A stretch of 64,000 bases of DNA from Granulicella tundricola MP5ACTX9 (GTDB lineage Bacteria > Acidobacteriota > Terriglobia > Terriglobales > Acidobacteriaceae), in assembly GCF_000178975.2 (NCBI RefSeq), contig NC_015064.1:2480001-2544000 (forward strand), given 5' to 3'. Positions within the stretch are counted from its first letter, which is position 1, and every line of letters starts with the position of its first letter. Shown in pieces: positions 8,685 to 17,955 of this stretch. The position numbers and the translations under genes were made by a program. The notes beneath the pieces were generated by a model. The model was not told the origin of the DNA. It made no database searches and saw only the letters and a list, made by a program, of their open reading frames with translations.

Positions 8685-9689
8685 ATGGCGCGCCCTTACT
8701 GGACCGGACAGATCACCATCTCACTCGTCTCTTTTGGCGTGAAGCTCTTCGTCGCAACCGAGGCCAAGGGCGAGATTCACTTTCATCAGATCTCGCGCTC
8801 CACCGGTGAGCGCGTCCGCCAGCAGAAGGTGCTCGCCTCCGCGCAGGAAGCCCGTGAATCGGCTCCGGATGACGCTCCCATGGCGGCGTCCAGCATGGTC
8901 AAGAAGGATGAGATCGTCAAAGGGTACGAGTACACCAAGGGGCAGTACGTCATTGTGGAGCCGAAGGAACTGAGCGAACTTCGCGTGCCCTCCAAGCACA
9001 CCATGGAGGTCATCCAGTTCGTGGACGCTGAGGAGATCGACCCGGAGTATTTTGAGAAGCCCTACTTCGTGGTGCCTGAGAACGATGCGCAGGCACCGGC
9101 GTTCGCCGTCGTGCGGCAGGCGCTGCGGGACGAGAAGAAGATTGCTCTCTCCAAGATCGCGTTTGGGGGGCGCGAACACGTCGTCGCCATCACGCCCACG
9201 CAGGATGACTCGCTGGGCGGCATGATGGCGTACACGATGCGCTACTCGGAGGAGCTGCGCGACCCGAAGGAGTACTTCCGCGATATCAAGAAGCCTGCGG
9301 TCGATGAGGACTCGCTGGACCTGGCGAAGCAGCTCATCAAACGTAAGTCCGCGAAGTTCGATCCGGCCAAGTTTGTCGATGGCTATGAGGTCGCGCTGAA
9401 AGAGCTCGTGCAGGCCAAGATCGACCATGCGCCGATCCCGAAGGACGAAGCGCCTGCGCCGAAGAAGTCGAACGTCGTGAGCCTGATGGATGCGCTGCGT
9501 AAGTCGATCGCGAGCCCTGCGTCGGAGGACACGTCAGACCACGAGGCGCATGAAGAGGCTCCGGCGAAGAAGAAGCCGGCGGCAAAACATGCAGCCGCTC
9601 CGGCCAAGGGTATCGCCCTGGTCAAGTCCGGCAAAGCTTTGAAGGCAGCCACGAAGACGGCGAAAGCACCCAAACGCAAGTCGGCCTGA
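8685..9689 (+). CDS. ku: Ku protein, non-homologous end joining
   Basis: The 334-residue protein has the bacterial Ku core over residues 1-260 (MARPYWTGQITISLVSFGVKLF, then GYEYTKGQYVIVEPKEL and PEYFEKPYFVVPEND). Bacterial Ku homodimers bind double-strand break ends and recruit LigD. The C-terminus is an extended Lys/Ala/Pro-rich tail (about residues 285-334, for example PAKKKPAAKHAAAPAKG), which in other bacteria contributes DNA binding. It is followed at 85 nt by ligD on the same strand, the classical NHEJ arrangement. Identification is firm. Confidence 0.95.
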   Translation: MARPYWTGQITISLVSFGVKLFVATEAKGEIHFHQISRSTGERVRQQKVLASAQEARESAPDDAPMAASSMVKKDEIVKGYEYTKGQYVIVEPKELSELRVPSKHTMEVIQFVDAEEIDPEYFEKPYFVVPENDAQAPAFAVVRQALRDEKKIALSKIAFGGREHVVAITPTQDDSLGGMMAYTMRYSEELRDPKEYFRDIKKPAVDEDSLDLAKQLIKRKSAKFDPAKFVDGYEVALKELVQAKIDHAPIPKDEAPAPKKSNVVSLMDALRKSIASPASEDTSDHEAHEEAPAKKKPAAKHAAAPAKGIALVKSGKALKAATKTAKAPKRKSA

Positions 9690-9774
9690 TTCAACGGGAT
9701 ACGAGCTAAATCAAATTAGCCATGGTGGTAATTTTCTGCGTCAAACCCAGGTGAGACCCACAAGGATTTCACCC

Positions 9775-12519
9775 ATGCCCGCAGCAAAGAAGACAGCCAC
9801 CAAAAAGATAGCCGCAAAGAAGTCCGTCGCGAAGAAGAGCGCAAAGAAAGCCGTCAAGAGCAAGGCGTCGCCGTCCGACGCAGTCGATGAGCAGCTTGCG
9901 CGTTATCGCTCCATGCGCGACTTTGACGTCACTGCCGAGCCCTCCGGGAAGGCGCAGGAGATCACCCGCGAATCTCTCCCGTTCTGCATCCAGAAGCACG
10001 CCGCGTCCCACCTGCACTATGACTTTCGTCTTGGCTGGAATGGTGTGCTGAAGTCCTGGGCCTGCGCCAAGGGACCCAGCTATAACGTCAAGGACAAGCG
10101 CCTGGCCGTGCAGGTTGAAGATCACCCCATCGAGTACGGTGGCTTTGAGGGCATCATCCCTGCAGGCCAGTACGGTGGCGGCACCGTCATGCTGTGGGAC
10201 CAGGGGACCTGGGAGCCGCAGCCCGGCCACACGGACGTCGACGCCGGCCTGCGCGACGGCAACCTGAAGTTCATCATGCATGGCACCAAGATGAAGGGAA
10301 AGTGGGCGCTGATCCGCATGGGCGGTCACGCTGCGACGGAGAAGAAACCGAACTGGCTCCTCATCAAGGAACACGACGACTTTGAGCGCGGCCCGGATGA
10401 CGAGGCCATCACCGACTCCGAGCCCAAGAGCGTCATCACCGGCCGAACCCTTGAAGAGATTGCAAAGAACGAAGATCACGTCTGGAACTCGAAGGAGACC
10501 GCCAAGCCTGGGCAGGCCTGGTATCGAAACGACGTTGAGGCAGATAAACCGGTGAAGACTGCCGCTCTGGACCTCGGCTCTCTGCCCGAAGAGCATCAAC
10601 CTACCTTTCTCAAGCCGCAGTTGGCGCAGGAGACCCAGACGCCTCCCTCAGCAGACGGCTGGCTGCATGAACTGAAGCTCGACGGCTACCGCATGCAGGC
10701 CCGCAAGGACGGCAAGAAGGTCCAGATGCTCACCCGCAGTGGGCTGGACTGGACTGACCGTGTGAAGGCCGTGGCCGCTGAGGTGGCGCGCCTGCCCTAT
10801 GACGCAGTCACCCTGGATGGAGAGGTTGTCGTGGTCGCGGAAAACGGCACCACCAACTTCGCGGACCTGCAGGCCTCGTTTCAGGAAGGTGCGAAGAATC
10901 CCCTCACCTACTTCTGCTTCGACCTTCTCCACCTGAACGGGCACAATCCGCGCGGCCTGTCGCTGCTGGAGCGCAAGAAGCTCCTTGCCGAAGTCCTCAC
11001 CACCGCCGACCGATCCACCCTTCAGTTCAGTGAGCACCTCGAAACCAGCGGTGAGGAGATGTTTCACAAAGCCTGCGAGCTCCATGCCGAGGGTATCGTC
11101 TCCAAGAAGGCTACCGCACCCTACACCGAAGGCCGCAATGGGAACTGGCTCAAATCGAAGTGTCTCCATGAGCAGGAGTTTGTCGTCGGCGGCTACACGC
11201 TGCCTTCAAAGGGTGGCTCCGGTATTGGTGCGCTGCTACTCGGGTACTACGATGACAAGGCACGGTTCATCTACGCCGGCCGCACCGGCACCGGCTTCAC
11301 GCAAAAGGGTAGCGTCATCATCCGTAAACGTCTCGAGCCCATCGAGGCCGCATCCTCCCCCTTCAATAACCCTTCCGCCGATGCTCGCCGCGGCGCGATC
11401 TGGACCCGTCCCTCCATGGTGGTGCAGGTCCGCTTCGCCACCTGGACCGCGGACGATCAGCTCCGCCAGGCAGCCTTCCTTGGCATCCGCGAAGACAAGC
11501 CAGCGTCCGAGGTTCGGCGCGAGACCGCAGCTCCGACACCGAAGTCCGCCAAGTCAGCAACCCAGCCAACCGCCGCCTCACATACCACCAAGCCTCGCGT
11601 AGCCGCCAAACTCATCGCTGCTCCTACGATGGAGAAGGCTCCTGTCCGCCTCACGCATCCGGATAAGGTCGTGGACAACGAAACTCACCTCACCAAGCAG
11701 CAGCTTGCCGACTTCTACTGGGCCGTGTCCGAGCGCATGCTGCCCCACATCGCCAATCGGCCACTCTCGCTCGTCCGATGTCCTGAGGGGTCCGAGAAGC
11801 CCTGCTTCTTCCAGAAGCACACGAACCACATGCTGCCGCCCGGCATCGGTTCGATTGACGTGCCGGACAAGAAGACCGGCACACCCGAGCCTTACATCAC
11901 GCTCGACACGCGTGAGGCCCTGGCAGGGCTCGCCCAGATGGGCTGCCTCGAGGTTCACCCGTGGGGCTCCTGCAACGATGACCTCGAACGCGCCGACCAG
12001 CTTACCATCGACCTCGATCCAGACGAGTTGCTTCCCTGGGAGGTTCTGACTGGTGCCGCTCTCGACGTACGCAAGCGCCTCAAGGACCTGGGCCTGGAGT
12101 CCTGGGTCAAGACCACCGGCGGCAAGGGTCTGCACGTCGTCATCCCCATCGAGCCGGAGCTGGAATGGCCGCAGATCAAGCAGTGGTGCCACGGCTTCGT
12201 GAACCTGATGGAGCGTGCCGATCCCAAGCTTTATCTGACCAAGATGACCAAGTCGGCCCGCGCCGGCAAGATCTATCTCGACTACCTTCGCAACGAACGT
12301 GGGGCTACCGCTGTCGCCCCTTATTCACCCCGCGCACGCAAGGGTGCGGGCGTTGCTGTGCCTCTCGCATGGTCTGAGTTGGACGAGCCCGAGCGCCCCG
12401 TCTTCCGCGTCGCAACCTTCCCGGAGTGGGGTGGACGGCTCAAGAAAGATGTCTGGGCGGACCTGCCCAAAACGAAGCAGCGCATCAGCAAGGAAGCTCA
12501 GAAAGCCGCAGGCCTCTAA
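9775..12519 (+). CDS. ligD: Multifunctional ATP-dependent DNA ligase LigD (PE-LIG-POL order)
   Basis: I chose the ATG at 9775 (914 residues) over the GTG at 9751 because AAGGA sits 8 nt upstream. Domains in order: a Lys/Ala-rich leader (residues 1-30, for example KKIAAKKSVAKKSAKK), 3'-phosphoesterase (QKHAASHLHYDFRL and EYGGFEGIIPAGQYGGG), ATP-dependent ligase with the adenylation lysine in HELKLDGYRM and the LDGEVVV motif, an OB-fold, a Pro/Ala/Thr linker, then an archaeo-eukaryotic primase-type polymerase (LTHPDKVV, DLDPDE, KTTGGKGLHVVIP). This matches the Pseudomonas domain order, not the mycobacterial one. Works with the adjacent Ku. The stop overlaps the convergent PIG-L gene by 4 nt. 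Confidence 0.96.
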   Translation: MPAAKKTATKKIAAKKSVAKKSAKKAVKSKASPSDAVDEQLARYRSMRDFDVTAEPSGKAQEITRESLPFCIQKHAASHLHYDFRLGWNGVLKSWACAKGPSYNVKDKRLAVQVEDHPIEYGGFEGIIPAGQYGGGTVMLWDQGTWEPQPGHTDVDAGLRDGNLKFIMHGTKMKGKWALIRMGGHAATEKKPNWLLIKEHDDFERGPDDEAITDSEPKSVITGRTLEEIAKNEDHVWNSKETAKPGQAWYRNDVEADKPVKTAALDLGSLPEEHQPTFLKPQLAQETQTPPSADGWLHELKLDGYRMQARKDGKKVQMLTRSGLDWTDRVKAVAAEVARLPYDAVTLDGEVVVVAENGTTNFADLQASFQEGAKNPLTYFCFDLLHLNGHNPRGLSLLERKKLLAEVLTTADRSTLQFSEHLETSGEEMFHKACELHAEGIVSKKATAPYTEGRNGNWLKSKCLHEQEFVVGGYTLPSKGGSGIGALLLGYYDDKARFIYAGRTGTGFTQKGSVIIRKRLEPIEAASSPFNNPSADARRGAIWTRPSMVVQVRFATWTADDQLRQAAFLGIREDKPASEVRRETAAPTPKSAKSATQPTAASHTTKPRVAAKLIAAPTMEKAPVRLTHPDKVVDNETHLTKQQLADFYWAVSERMLPHIANRPLSLVRCPEGSEKPCFFQKHTNHMLPPGIGSIDVPDKKTGTPEPYITLDTREALAGLAQMGCLEVHPWGSCNDDLERADQLTIDLDPDELLPWEVLTGAALDVRKRLKDLGLESWVKTTGGKGLHVVIPIEPELEWPQIKQWCHGFVNLMERADPKLYLTKMTKSARAGKIYLDYLRNERGATAVAPYSPRARKGAGVAVPLAWSELDEPERPVFRVATFPEWGGRLKKDVWADLPKTKQRISKEAQKAAGL

Positions 12520-13247
12520 CCCTCAAGCCCCGCAAACAAGCTCTCGCCCGCCGTAGCCGCCGCACACCCGCGTTCAGCTACCAGTGTGTAGTACTCAAAC
12601 GCGCCATGCTCTTCGAACATCGCCCTGGTCCGCTCCATCAGCGGCGCCTGCGAGGCGTGCTGACGGAAGGCCTCCTGCCTTTGCTCCATCGCCGCACGCA
12701 CGTCCAGCTTCACGGTCCAGGGCAATGGCGCGGGCTCTGGCCGGCCATCCATGAAGAAGTCGGTGGACAGCATGTAGAGGCGCTTTGCCAGGTGTACCGG
12801 CCCAAGGCCCTTATAGCGTTTCTCAAGGCCCGCCCAGTGAAAAGCAGCCGAGGTCAACGAAGCCACCATCGTATGATCCGGATGCGTGTTCAACCCGCCA
12901 TCCAGGCCGAAGGTGACCATCACGTCCGGCTTGTACTCGCGCACCTTGGCCACTAGCCGCCCGGCAGCCTTTGAGAAGTCCGCAAACTCAAGCTGGGCGT
13001 CCTGGTAGTCGAGCAGCTCGTACCGCGAGACCCCGAGCACGCGGCATGACGCGGCGAACTCCTCCCGCCGCATCCGTCCCAGGTCTTCACTGGAGCAGGA
13101 ATCGCCACGATTCGTCGCAGCCTGCCCATCCGTGAGGCAGATCACGTAGGTCTCAATCCCCTGCTGCGCCGCCAGCGCCAGCGCACCGCCAAAGGCAAAG
13201 CATTCATCATCCGGGTGGGCCACAATGCACATCAGCTTCAGACCCAA
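12516..13247 (-). CDS. Cytosolic PIG-L family deacetylase
   Basis: The 243-residue single-domain protein has the zinc motif AHPDDECFAFGG at residues 9-20 and a distal HPDH (NTHPDHTMVA) that completes the metal site. The size and the CLTDGQAATNRG segment resemble the BshB/MshB/LmbE group, which deacetylates GlcNAc-type conjugates (for example in low-molecular-weight thiol or glycan metabolism). There is no signal peptide. It is the last gene of the leftward rpsP-to-rnhB transcript and overlaps rnhB by 10 nt. No bacillithiol glycosyltransferase gene is nearby, so the pathway is unassigned. Confidence 0.85.
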   Translation of the reverse strand: MGLKLMCIVAHPDDECFAFGGALALAAQQGIETYVICLTDGQAATNRGDSCSSEDLGRMRREEFAASCRVLGVSRYELLDYQDAQLEFADFSKAAGRLVAKVREYKPDVMVTFGLDGGLNTHPDHTMVASLTSAAFHWAGLEKRYKGLGPVHLAKRLYMLSTDFFMDGRPEPAPLPWTVKLDVRAAMEQRQEAFRQHASQAPLMERTRAMFEEHGAFEYYTLVAERGCAAATAGESLFAGLEG

Positions 13248-13981
13248 ACAGCCCCCCCAAGATCGCCGTCGTCAAACAGAACCTCGCCCGCGTCCATCTC
13301 AGCCTCAAGCGCCTCTTCCCGGCTCTTCAGCGCCCTGACCGGCGCGAACGAGTGCCGGTGCAAGGCACATGCGCCATGCTCCAGCAGCGCACGCCTGTGT
13401 TCCGGCGTGGCATAACCCTTGTGCGAGGCGAGGCCATACTGCGGATGCACCAGATCAAGCTCCCGCATCAGCCCATCGCGGTGAACCTTGGCCACCACGG
13501 ATGCGGCTGCGATGGAGAGCGAGAGCGCATCGCCGTAAAACAACTTCGTCTGCGGACAGGGATGCGAAACGACCATCGCGTCGATCAGCAGATGATCCGG
13601 CGCAATCGCCAGCCCCTCGACTGCCTGCAGCATGGCAAGCCTCGTCGCCTGATAGATGTTCACGCGGTCGATCGTCTCCGCATCGATCTCTGCCACCGAG
13701 ACGGCGATCGCCATGCGCCTGATCCGCTTGTCCAGGCTTTCGCGTTCCTCCCGCGTCAGCTGCTTGGAGTCGGTCAAGCCAGCCTTCGCCAGCGACGCCA
13801 GCCCCGCGGGCAGGATCACCGCAGCCGCCACCACCGGGCCAAACAACGCACCACGTCCAACCTCATCCACACCCGCAATCGAGCGCGCACCGCGATAGCG
13901 CAGCGCCTGCTCCGGCGCGTCAGAGCACACCAACTGCTTGAGCATCTGCTGCTTGGCCGCCGGGGTTCCGAATCGAATCAT
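13238..13981 (-). CDS. rnhB: Ribonuclease HII
   Basis: The 247-residue protein removes ribonucleotides from DNA and degrades RNA-DNA hybrids. The RNase HII signature is clear: AGVDEVGRGALFGPVVAAAVILP (catalytic Asp-Glu with GRG), AIAPDHLLIDAM, and SIAAASVVAKVHRDGLM with the C-terminal HPQYGLASHKGYATPEH. The start may be the ATG at 13981 or the internal ATG at 13945 (MLKQLVCSDAPEQ); the second gives a more typical N-terminus. It follows rplS with a hairpin in between, a common arrangement in the rpsP-rplS operon. Confidence 0.95.
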   Translation of the reverse strand: MIRFGTPAAKQQMLKQLVCSDAPEQALRYRGARSIAGVDEVGRGALFGPVVAAAVILPAGLASLAKAGLTDSKQLTREERESLDKRIRRMAIAVSVAEIDAETIDRVNIYQATRLAMLQAVEGLAIAPDHLLIDAMVVSHPCPQTKLFYGDALSLSIAAASVVAKVHRDGLMRELDLVHPQYGLASHKGYATPEHRRALLEHGACALHRHSFAPVRALKSREEALEAEMDAGEVLFDDGDLGGAVWV

Positions 13982-14031
13982 GGTGACCTGAGTTTATAAC
14001 GTTGCGACACCCATCAACCATTCCACAAACA

Positions 14032-14060
14032 GAAAGCCGCAACCCGAAGGCTGCGGCTCT
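14032..14060 (-). terminator. Possible intrinsic terminator after rplS
   Basis: The 7-bp inverted repeat AGCCGCA / TGCGGCT has a 10-nt loop, followed in the leftward direction by ttctgtttg. It lies between the rplS stop and the rnhB start, so it may reduce read-through into rnhB rather than end the transcript completely. Confidence 0.5.
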
Positions 14061-14082
14061 GAATCCAGATGAAGGATTGAGA

Positions 14083-14439
14083 CTACTTGGCGCGCTCGAC
14101 CTCGCGCAGACGAGCAGCCTTCCCACGCAGACCGCGCAGGTAGAACAGCTTCGAACGGCGAACCTGGTACGAACGTACCTTCTCAACCTTATCGACAACC
14201 TTGGAGTTGAAGGGGAAGATGCGCTCGACGCCCTGGCCGAAGCTCATCTTGCGGACGGTAAAGGTGCCCTGGGGTCCGCGACGGTAGGCGATAACCATAC
14301 CCTCAAACGCCTGGAGCCGTTCCTTTTCGCCTTCTTTGATCTTGACCTGCACGCGGACGGTATCGCCGGGAGCAAACTTGGGGAGGTCGGTCCGCTCAAA
14401 TTTGGCGGCCAGTTTCTGCATGATGGGATGGATTGACAT
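14083..14439 (-). CDS. rplS: 50S ribosomal protein L19
   Basis: At 118 residues this is normal length. L19 sits at the 30S-50S interface. Conserved segments are visible: [51 protein letters not shown] and [18 protein letters not shown]. It is the last ribosomal gene of the rpsP-khpA-rimM-trmD-rplS series and follows trmD with a 73-nt gap. The start ATG (14439) has AGGAAAG upstream. Confidence 0.97.
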   Translation of the reverse strand: MSIHPIMQKLAAKFERTDLPKFAPGDTVRVQVKIKEGEKERLQAFEGMVIAYRRGPQGTFTVRKMSFGQGVERIFPFNSKVVDKVEKVRSYQVRRSKLFYLRGLRGKAARLREVERAK

Positions 14440-14512
14440 AACAACTTTCCTGTTCTGAACTCGAGCTTTTAGTGTATATCAAAACTTCAGATTTCCATAG
14501 AGTTTTCCACCG

Positions 14513-15331
14513 CTACTCTTCCATCTTTGTTCGCTCGAGGTCGGATAAGCACCGCCGGTCTTCCTTTGTCAACGTCGCAGACTTCAGGAGTTCCGGCCGG
14601 TTCCGCCACGTCTTCTCAAGCGCACGCTCCCGCCGCCAGCGCCGGATCTTTACATGATCGCCCTCCAGCAGCACCTCCGGCACGCCGATTCCGCGGAACT
14701 CCGCAGGACGGGTGTAGTGCGGATAGTCCAGCAGACCGCCGGCACCATGCGTTGAAGGAGGCACCTCACCTGCCACGTAACCCGGCCCCGCATCCTCCAC
14801 GCCAAAGCTCTCGAACTTGGCCGAGTCTGGATTCCCGAGCACTCCCGGCAGCAGCCGCACTACCGCATCCAGGATCACCGCCGCCGCCAGCTCGCCGCCG
14901 GAGAGGACATAGTCTCCAATCGAGATCTCGCGATCGCACAGCAGCTCGTTGATGCGCTCGTCGACACCCTCATAGCGCCCGCAGACAAACACCACTCGCT
15001 CCAGCCCGGCGAGTTCAACCGCCATCGCCTGCGTGAACGGCTTGCCCTGCGCGGAGAGCAGCACTACCGTCTCCCGCGCTGCGGCCCTGTCCTTCTTCTC
15101 TGAAAGCCCCATGCCGGCCAGGCAATCGAACAGCGGCTCCGGCTTCAGCACCATGCCTTCCCCGCCTCCGAATGGCCGGTCGTCCACGGTCCTGTGCCGG
15201 TCATGCGTGAACTCGCGCAGATCGTGGGTCCGTACCTGCACCAGTCCGGTCTTCGCAGCACGCGCGACCACACCGTACTCAAACGGCCCGTCAAAGAACT
15301 TGGGAAAGATGCTGACCAAATCGAAGCGCAT
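14513..15331 (-). CDS. trmD: tRNA (guanine37-N1)-methyltransferase
   Basis: The 272-residue SPOUT methyltransferase makes m1G37 in tRNAs reading CNN/GGN codons and prevents frameshifting. Visible motifs: MRFDLVSIFPKFFDGPFEYG at the start, DDRPFGGGEGMVLKPEPL, VFVCGRYEGVDERI and EISIGDYVLSGGELAA (the knotted SAM site), and the C-terminal PHYTRPAEFRG. It overlaps rimM by one nucleotide (TGATG junction), so the two are translationally coupled. Identification is firm. Confidence 0.97.
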   Translation of the reverse strand: MRFDLVSIFPKFFDGPFEYGVVARAAKTGLVQVRTHDLREFTHDRHRTVDDRPFGGGEGMVLKPEPLFDCLAGMGLSEKKDRAAARETVVLLSAQGKPFTQAMAVELAGLERVVFVCGRYEGVDERINELLCDREISIGDYVLSGGELAAAVILDAVVRLLPGVLGNPDSAKFESFGVEDAGPGYVAGEVPPSTHGAGGLLDYPHYTRPAEFRGIGVPEVLLEGDHVKIRRWRRERALEKTWRNRPELLKSATLTKEDRRCLSDLERTKMEE

Positions 15332-15957
15332 CAGCTCTGCTCGCCACTCTTTGGCTCGGTCAGGTTCAGCTCGATCAGCCCCTCGGGAAGCTTCATCTCG
15401 ATCCGCTTCGCATCCACGTCCAGCGAGACCAGAAACTGCTGAACGTAGGGGATCAGAACTTCATCCTCATTCGCAGTGATCACGGAGAGCAAGGGAGCCG
15501 CATCGTCCAGCCGGCGGCCGCCATCGGGTGTTGTTGGAAAGTCTACGGACTCCACCACGCCAATCTCAACGTCGCCGTCGTACACCGTGCAGCCCACCAG
15601 ATCGTCGATGTACTCCGCACCCTCTTCCAGTTCCATGCGGTCAGACCGCGGGATCAGCACGTCAAGGCCGTTGAGGGTCTCTGCCAGGTTGATCGAGTCG
15701 ATTCCTGCAAGTGAGAGTACGACGCGCCCCTGGTTCTTGCCGACAGGCAGCCAGAAGCCGGTGACAGTCGCGGCACGCGCCTCCCCTGCCGTTCCGCTAA
15801 AGCCAGGTTTGGCCAGCGAAACCGCCAGGGAGTCTTCAAAGCGTTCCGGAAAATCCGTAAGCAGTTCAGCCAGCACCTCTCCCCTACGCCCTTGAGGACG
15901 CAGAAGATGTGCCAGCACGGTCCAGGACCGTTCTTCCAATTCGTTTTGCCCAGTCAT
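15331..15957 (-). CDS. rimM: Ribosome maturation factor RimM
   Basis: The 208-residue protein has an N-terminal RimM beta-barrel (VLAHLLRPQGRRGEVLAELLTDFPERF) and a C-terminal PRC-barrel (EEGAEYIDDLVGCTVYD, then LLSVITANEDEVLIPYVQQF and PEGLIELN). It assists late assembly of the 30S head and binds S19. Its position between khpA and trmD is the standard order. It is slightly longer than E. coli RimM (182 aa), owing to a loop around residues 130-150. Confidence 0.93.
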   Translation of the reverse strand: MTGQNELEERSWTVLAHLLRPQGRRGEVLAELLTDFPERFEDSLAVSLAKPGFSGTAGEARAATVTGFWLPVGKNQGRVVLSLAGIDSINLAETLNGLDVLIPRSDRMELEEGAEYIDDLVGCTVYDGDVEIGVVESVDFPTTPDGGRRLDDAAPLLSVITANEDEVLIPYVQQFLVSLDVDAKRIEMKLPEGLIELNLTEPKSGEQS

Positions 15958-16010
15958 ACTTCAAGCATACGCAAGACGAGCAAGCCGGTTGGTGATTGCC
16001 AAAAGTCCCA

Positions 16011-16322
16011 TTATTTCTCTGAGGTTGGCGGCTCTAGCTGGTCTACCTGTTGAATATCGAGTGCAAAGCGATGGTGAGCCTTCATGCTGGCCGCGCCCAG
16101 AATCGTTCGCATCGACCGGGCTGTTCGCCCTTGTTTTCCTATGACCTTACCCAGGTCGCTTGCTGCAACGCGCAGGACCAGTACAGTTGAGTCTCCGTCG
16201 GTTTCAACCTTGACTGAGACGCCTTCCGGTGAGTCGACCAGGGCTTTCGCCATTCCAGCGACCAACTCACTCATCGAACGGATAAGGGTTTCCCTATCCG
16301 TATGTCCCGCAACTTCCGCCAT
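16011..16322 (-). CDS. khpA: KH-domain RNA-binding protein KhpA
   Basis: A 103-residue single KH domain with the GxxG-type loop in DLGKVIGKQGRTARSMRTIL and preceding beta strands (VSVKVETDGDSTVLVLRVA). KhpA acts as a small RNA chaperone, often with KhpB, and is encoded between rpsP and rimM in many bacteria, as here. A 287-nt stretch separates it from rpsP upstream. That gap holds a 7-bp hairpin (16480-16501) and no convincing gene, so khpA could have its own promoter. Confidence 0.93.
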   Translation of the reverse strand: MAEVAGHTDRETLIRSMSELVAGMAKALVDSPEGVSVKVETDGDSTVLVLRVAASDLGKVIGKQGRTARSMRTILGAASMKAHHRFALDIQQVDQLEPPTSEK

Positions 16323-16609
16323 TCCATATACCTCGTAGGAGTCTCGACTTCATCGATCTGTCCTCCGGCCGGTATTCTGTCTGATGCAGAACTGTACGCT
16401 GGAGTACATTAGTGGATCGAATAAAAGCGATTGGCCCCGCAAGCAGAGGTCTTTGAACTCAACTACTTGGAAGCCAAGAAACCGTACTTGAAAATACGGT
16501 TCTGGATCAAGTGTATCGGACGGGAGGCGAATTCAATGACGCAACTGATATATCAGGTCACATCTTTAGGCATCGCCGGCAGGTTACCGACGATGCCCGA
16601 TGATTACTT

Positions 16610-16861
16610 TTAGACAGCAGCAGGCTCAACAGCAACCGGAGCGGCCGCAAGCAGCTTGCCGACGCGGTCGGACAACTGTGCGCCGTTTTTGGTCCAGTAG
16701 TCGATCCGGTCGCGCTTCAACAGAACCGTCGCAGGATTCGTGCGGGGGTTATACGTGCCGACAACTTCAACCGAACGGCCGTTGCGGGCGCGATCTTTCT
16801 CAATGACAACAACGCGGTAGTGGGGCTGCTTGGTTGCGCCTACGCGCGCCAGACGAATCAT
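16610..16861 (-). CDS. rpsP: 30S ribosomal protein S16
   Basis: From the internal ATG at 16861 the protein has 83 residues and begins MIRLARVGATKQPHYRVVV, exactly the S16 N-terminus; the longer open frame to 16978 adds a non-homologous leader. Conserved GTYNPRTNPATVLLKRDRIDYW follows, and an Ala/Val-rich tail (LAAAPVAVEPAAV) ends the protein. S16 is needed for 30S assembly. It is the first gene of the leftward operon. Confidence 0.96.
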   Translation of the reverse strand: MIRLARVGATKQPHYRVVVIEKDRARNGRSVEVVGTYNPRTNPATVLLKRDRIDYWTKNGAQLSDRVGKLLAAAPVAVEPAAV

Positions 16862-17012
16862 CAACACAGGAAAACCTCTCGAATTACTGAAGTTTGGGCG
16901 AAGCATCCAGGCTGACAGTCGCAGGAGGTAAAGCCACACTCCGTACAGCGTGCAGGATAGAACACAACCCAATCTCACAAGTATCGCAGAAAGACAGCGT
17001 TTAGGCTATCCC

Positions 17013-17909
17013 TCACCGCGCCGGAAACAGAAAGCGCAGCACCTGATCGAACCGCGCCGCCCACGCATCCTCATCATGTACTGCATCCGGCACAATCAGC
17101 GTCTGTAGATCCTCCCCGGGCCGCCAGCCCTGCTGGATCAGCAGACGCTCCAGCAGCTCCGTGTCCCGCACATGCCTCATGCCCTCGCCCGTGCCGATAT
17201 CCAGCCAGATCTTCGTCTCCGGCCTTGGCCTCGCCTGCTTCACAAACTGCAGCAGCGACCGGTGATCCCACCAGATGGAAGGGCTCATCACCGCCAGCTG
17301 CCCAAACGTCTCCGGATGTCCCAACCCGAGGTAAAGCGAGATCAAGCCGCCCAGCGACGATCCCCCCAACCCCGTGTGAACCGCCCCGCGCAGCGTCCGA
17401 AACTCATGATCGATGTGCGGTTTCAACTCCTCCACCAGCAGCCGCCCGTAAAGCTTTCCGTCCCCGCCGCCCATCCTGAAATCCTTCGTCGGCGTGTACT
17501 CCGCCATGCGCCGCAGTCCGGTATTCGCCACGCCGACCAGGATTACCGGCTCGACCAGCCCTTCGGCGATCATGCGGTCTGCCGTCTCGCCCACGCGCCA
17601 GGTGCGGCCGGGGATGTACGACGTGCGCCCATCGATCAGGTTCTGCCCGTCATGAAGGTAGAAGACCGGAAAGTGCCGCTCCGGCTCACTCTCATAGCAC
17701 TCCGGTAGATAGACGCACACGCACCGAGTCTCAGGCTCAGGCAGCACGGCAGAGTGCAGCTCAAACAGCTCCAGCCGCTCGATCCGATCCTCCGGCTCAG
17801 TCTCCATCCGCACCAGGCTCGCAGGCTCGGCCTGAACTGCAGTCTGAACTCCAGTCTGCGGCTCCCCGATCCTCATCCGGAAAAGGGGTCCGAGGGTGCG
17901 GTCCAACAT
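17013..17909 (-). CDS. Esterase-fold protein (alpha/beta hydrolase, putative esterase family)
   Basis: From the ATG at 17909 this is a 298-residue protein; an alternative ATG at 17987 would overlap the divergent gene. The fold is that of the putative esterase family (Fes/IroE/esterase D-like): CVYLPECYE, FPVFYLHDGQNLID (oxyanion strand), VILVGVANTGLRRMAEYTPT, the nucleophile elbow GLGGSSLGGLISLY, WLDIGTGEGMRH and a late VHDEDAWAARF that could supply the catalytic His. No signal peptide is obvious, so it is probably cytosolic. It is divergent from, and nearly abuts, another esterase-fold gene; together with the ATP-grasp gene they form a three-gene group. Substrate unknown. Confidence 0.8.
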   Translation of the reverse strand: MLDRTLGPLFRMRIGEPQTGVQTAVQAEPASLVRMETEPEDRIERLELFELHSAVLPEPETRCVCVYLPECYESEPERHFPVFYLHDGQNLIDGRTSYIPGRTWRVGETADRMIAEGLVEPVILVGVANTGLRRMAEYTPTKDFRMGGGDGKLYGRLLVEELKPHIDHEFRTLRGAVHTGLGGSSLGGLISLYLGLGHPETFGQLAVMSPSIWWDHRSLLQFVKQARPRPETKIWLDIGTGEGMRHVRDTELLERLLIQQGWRPGEDLQTLIVPDAVHDEDAWAARFDQVLRFLFPAR

Positions 17910-17955
17910 GCGATTATTCGGCGATATCTTCAGAAACCAGGCTCCGTACAGTACG

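Noticed and set aside
16431..16613. 60-codon plus-strand ORF between khpA and rpsP
   Set aside because: TTG start without a ribosome binding site; overlaps the rpsP end; no homology-like feature.
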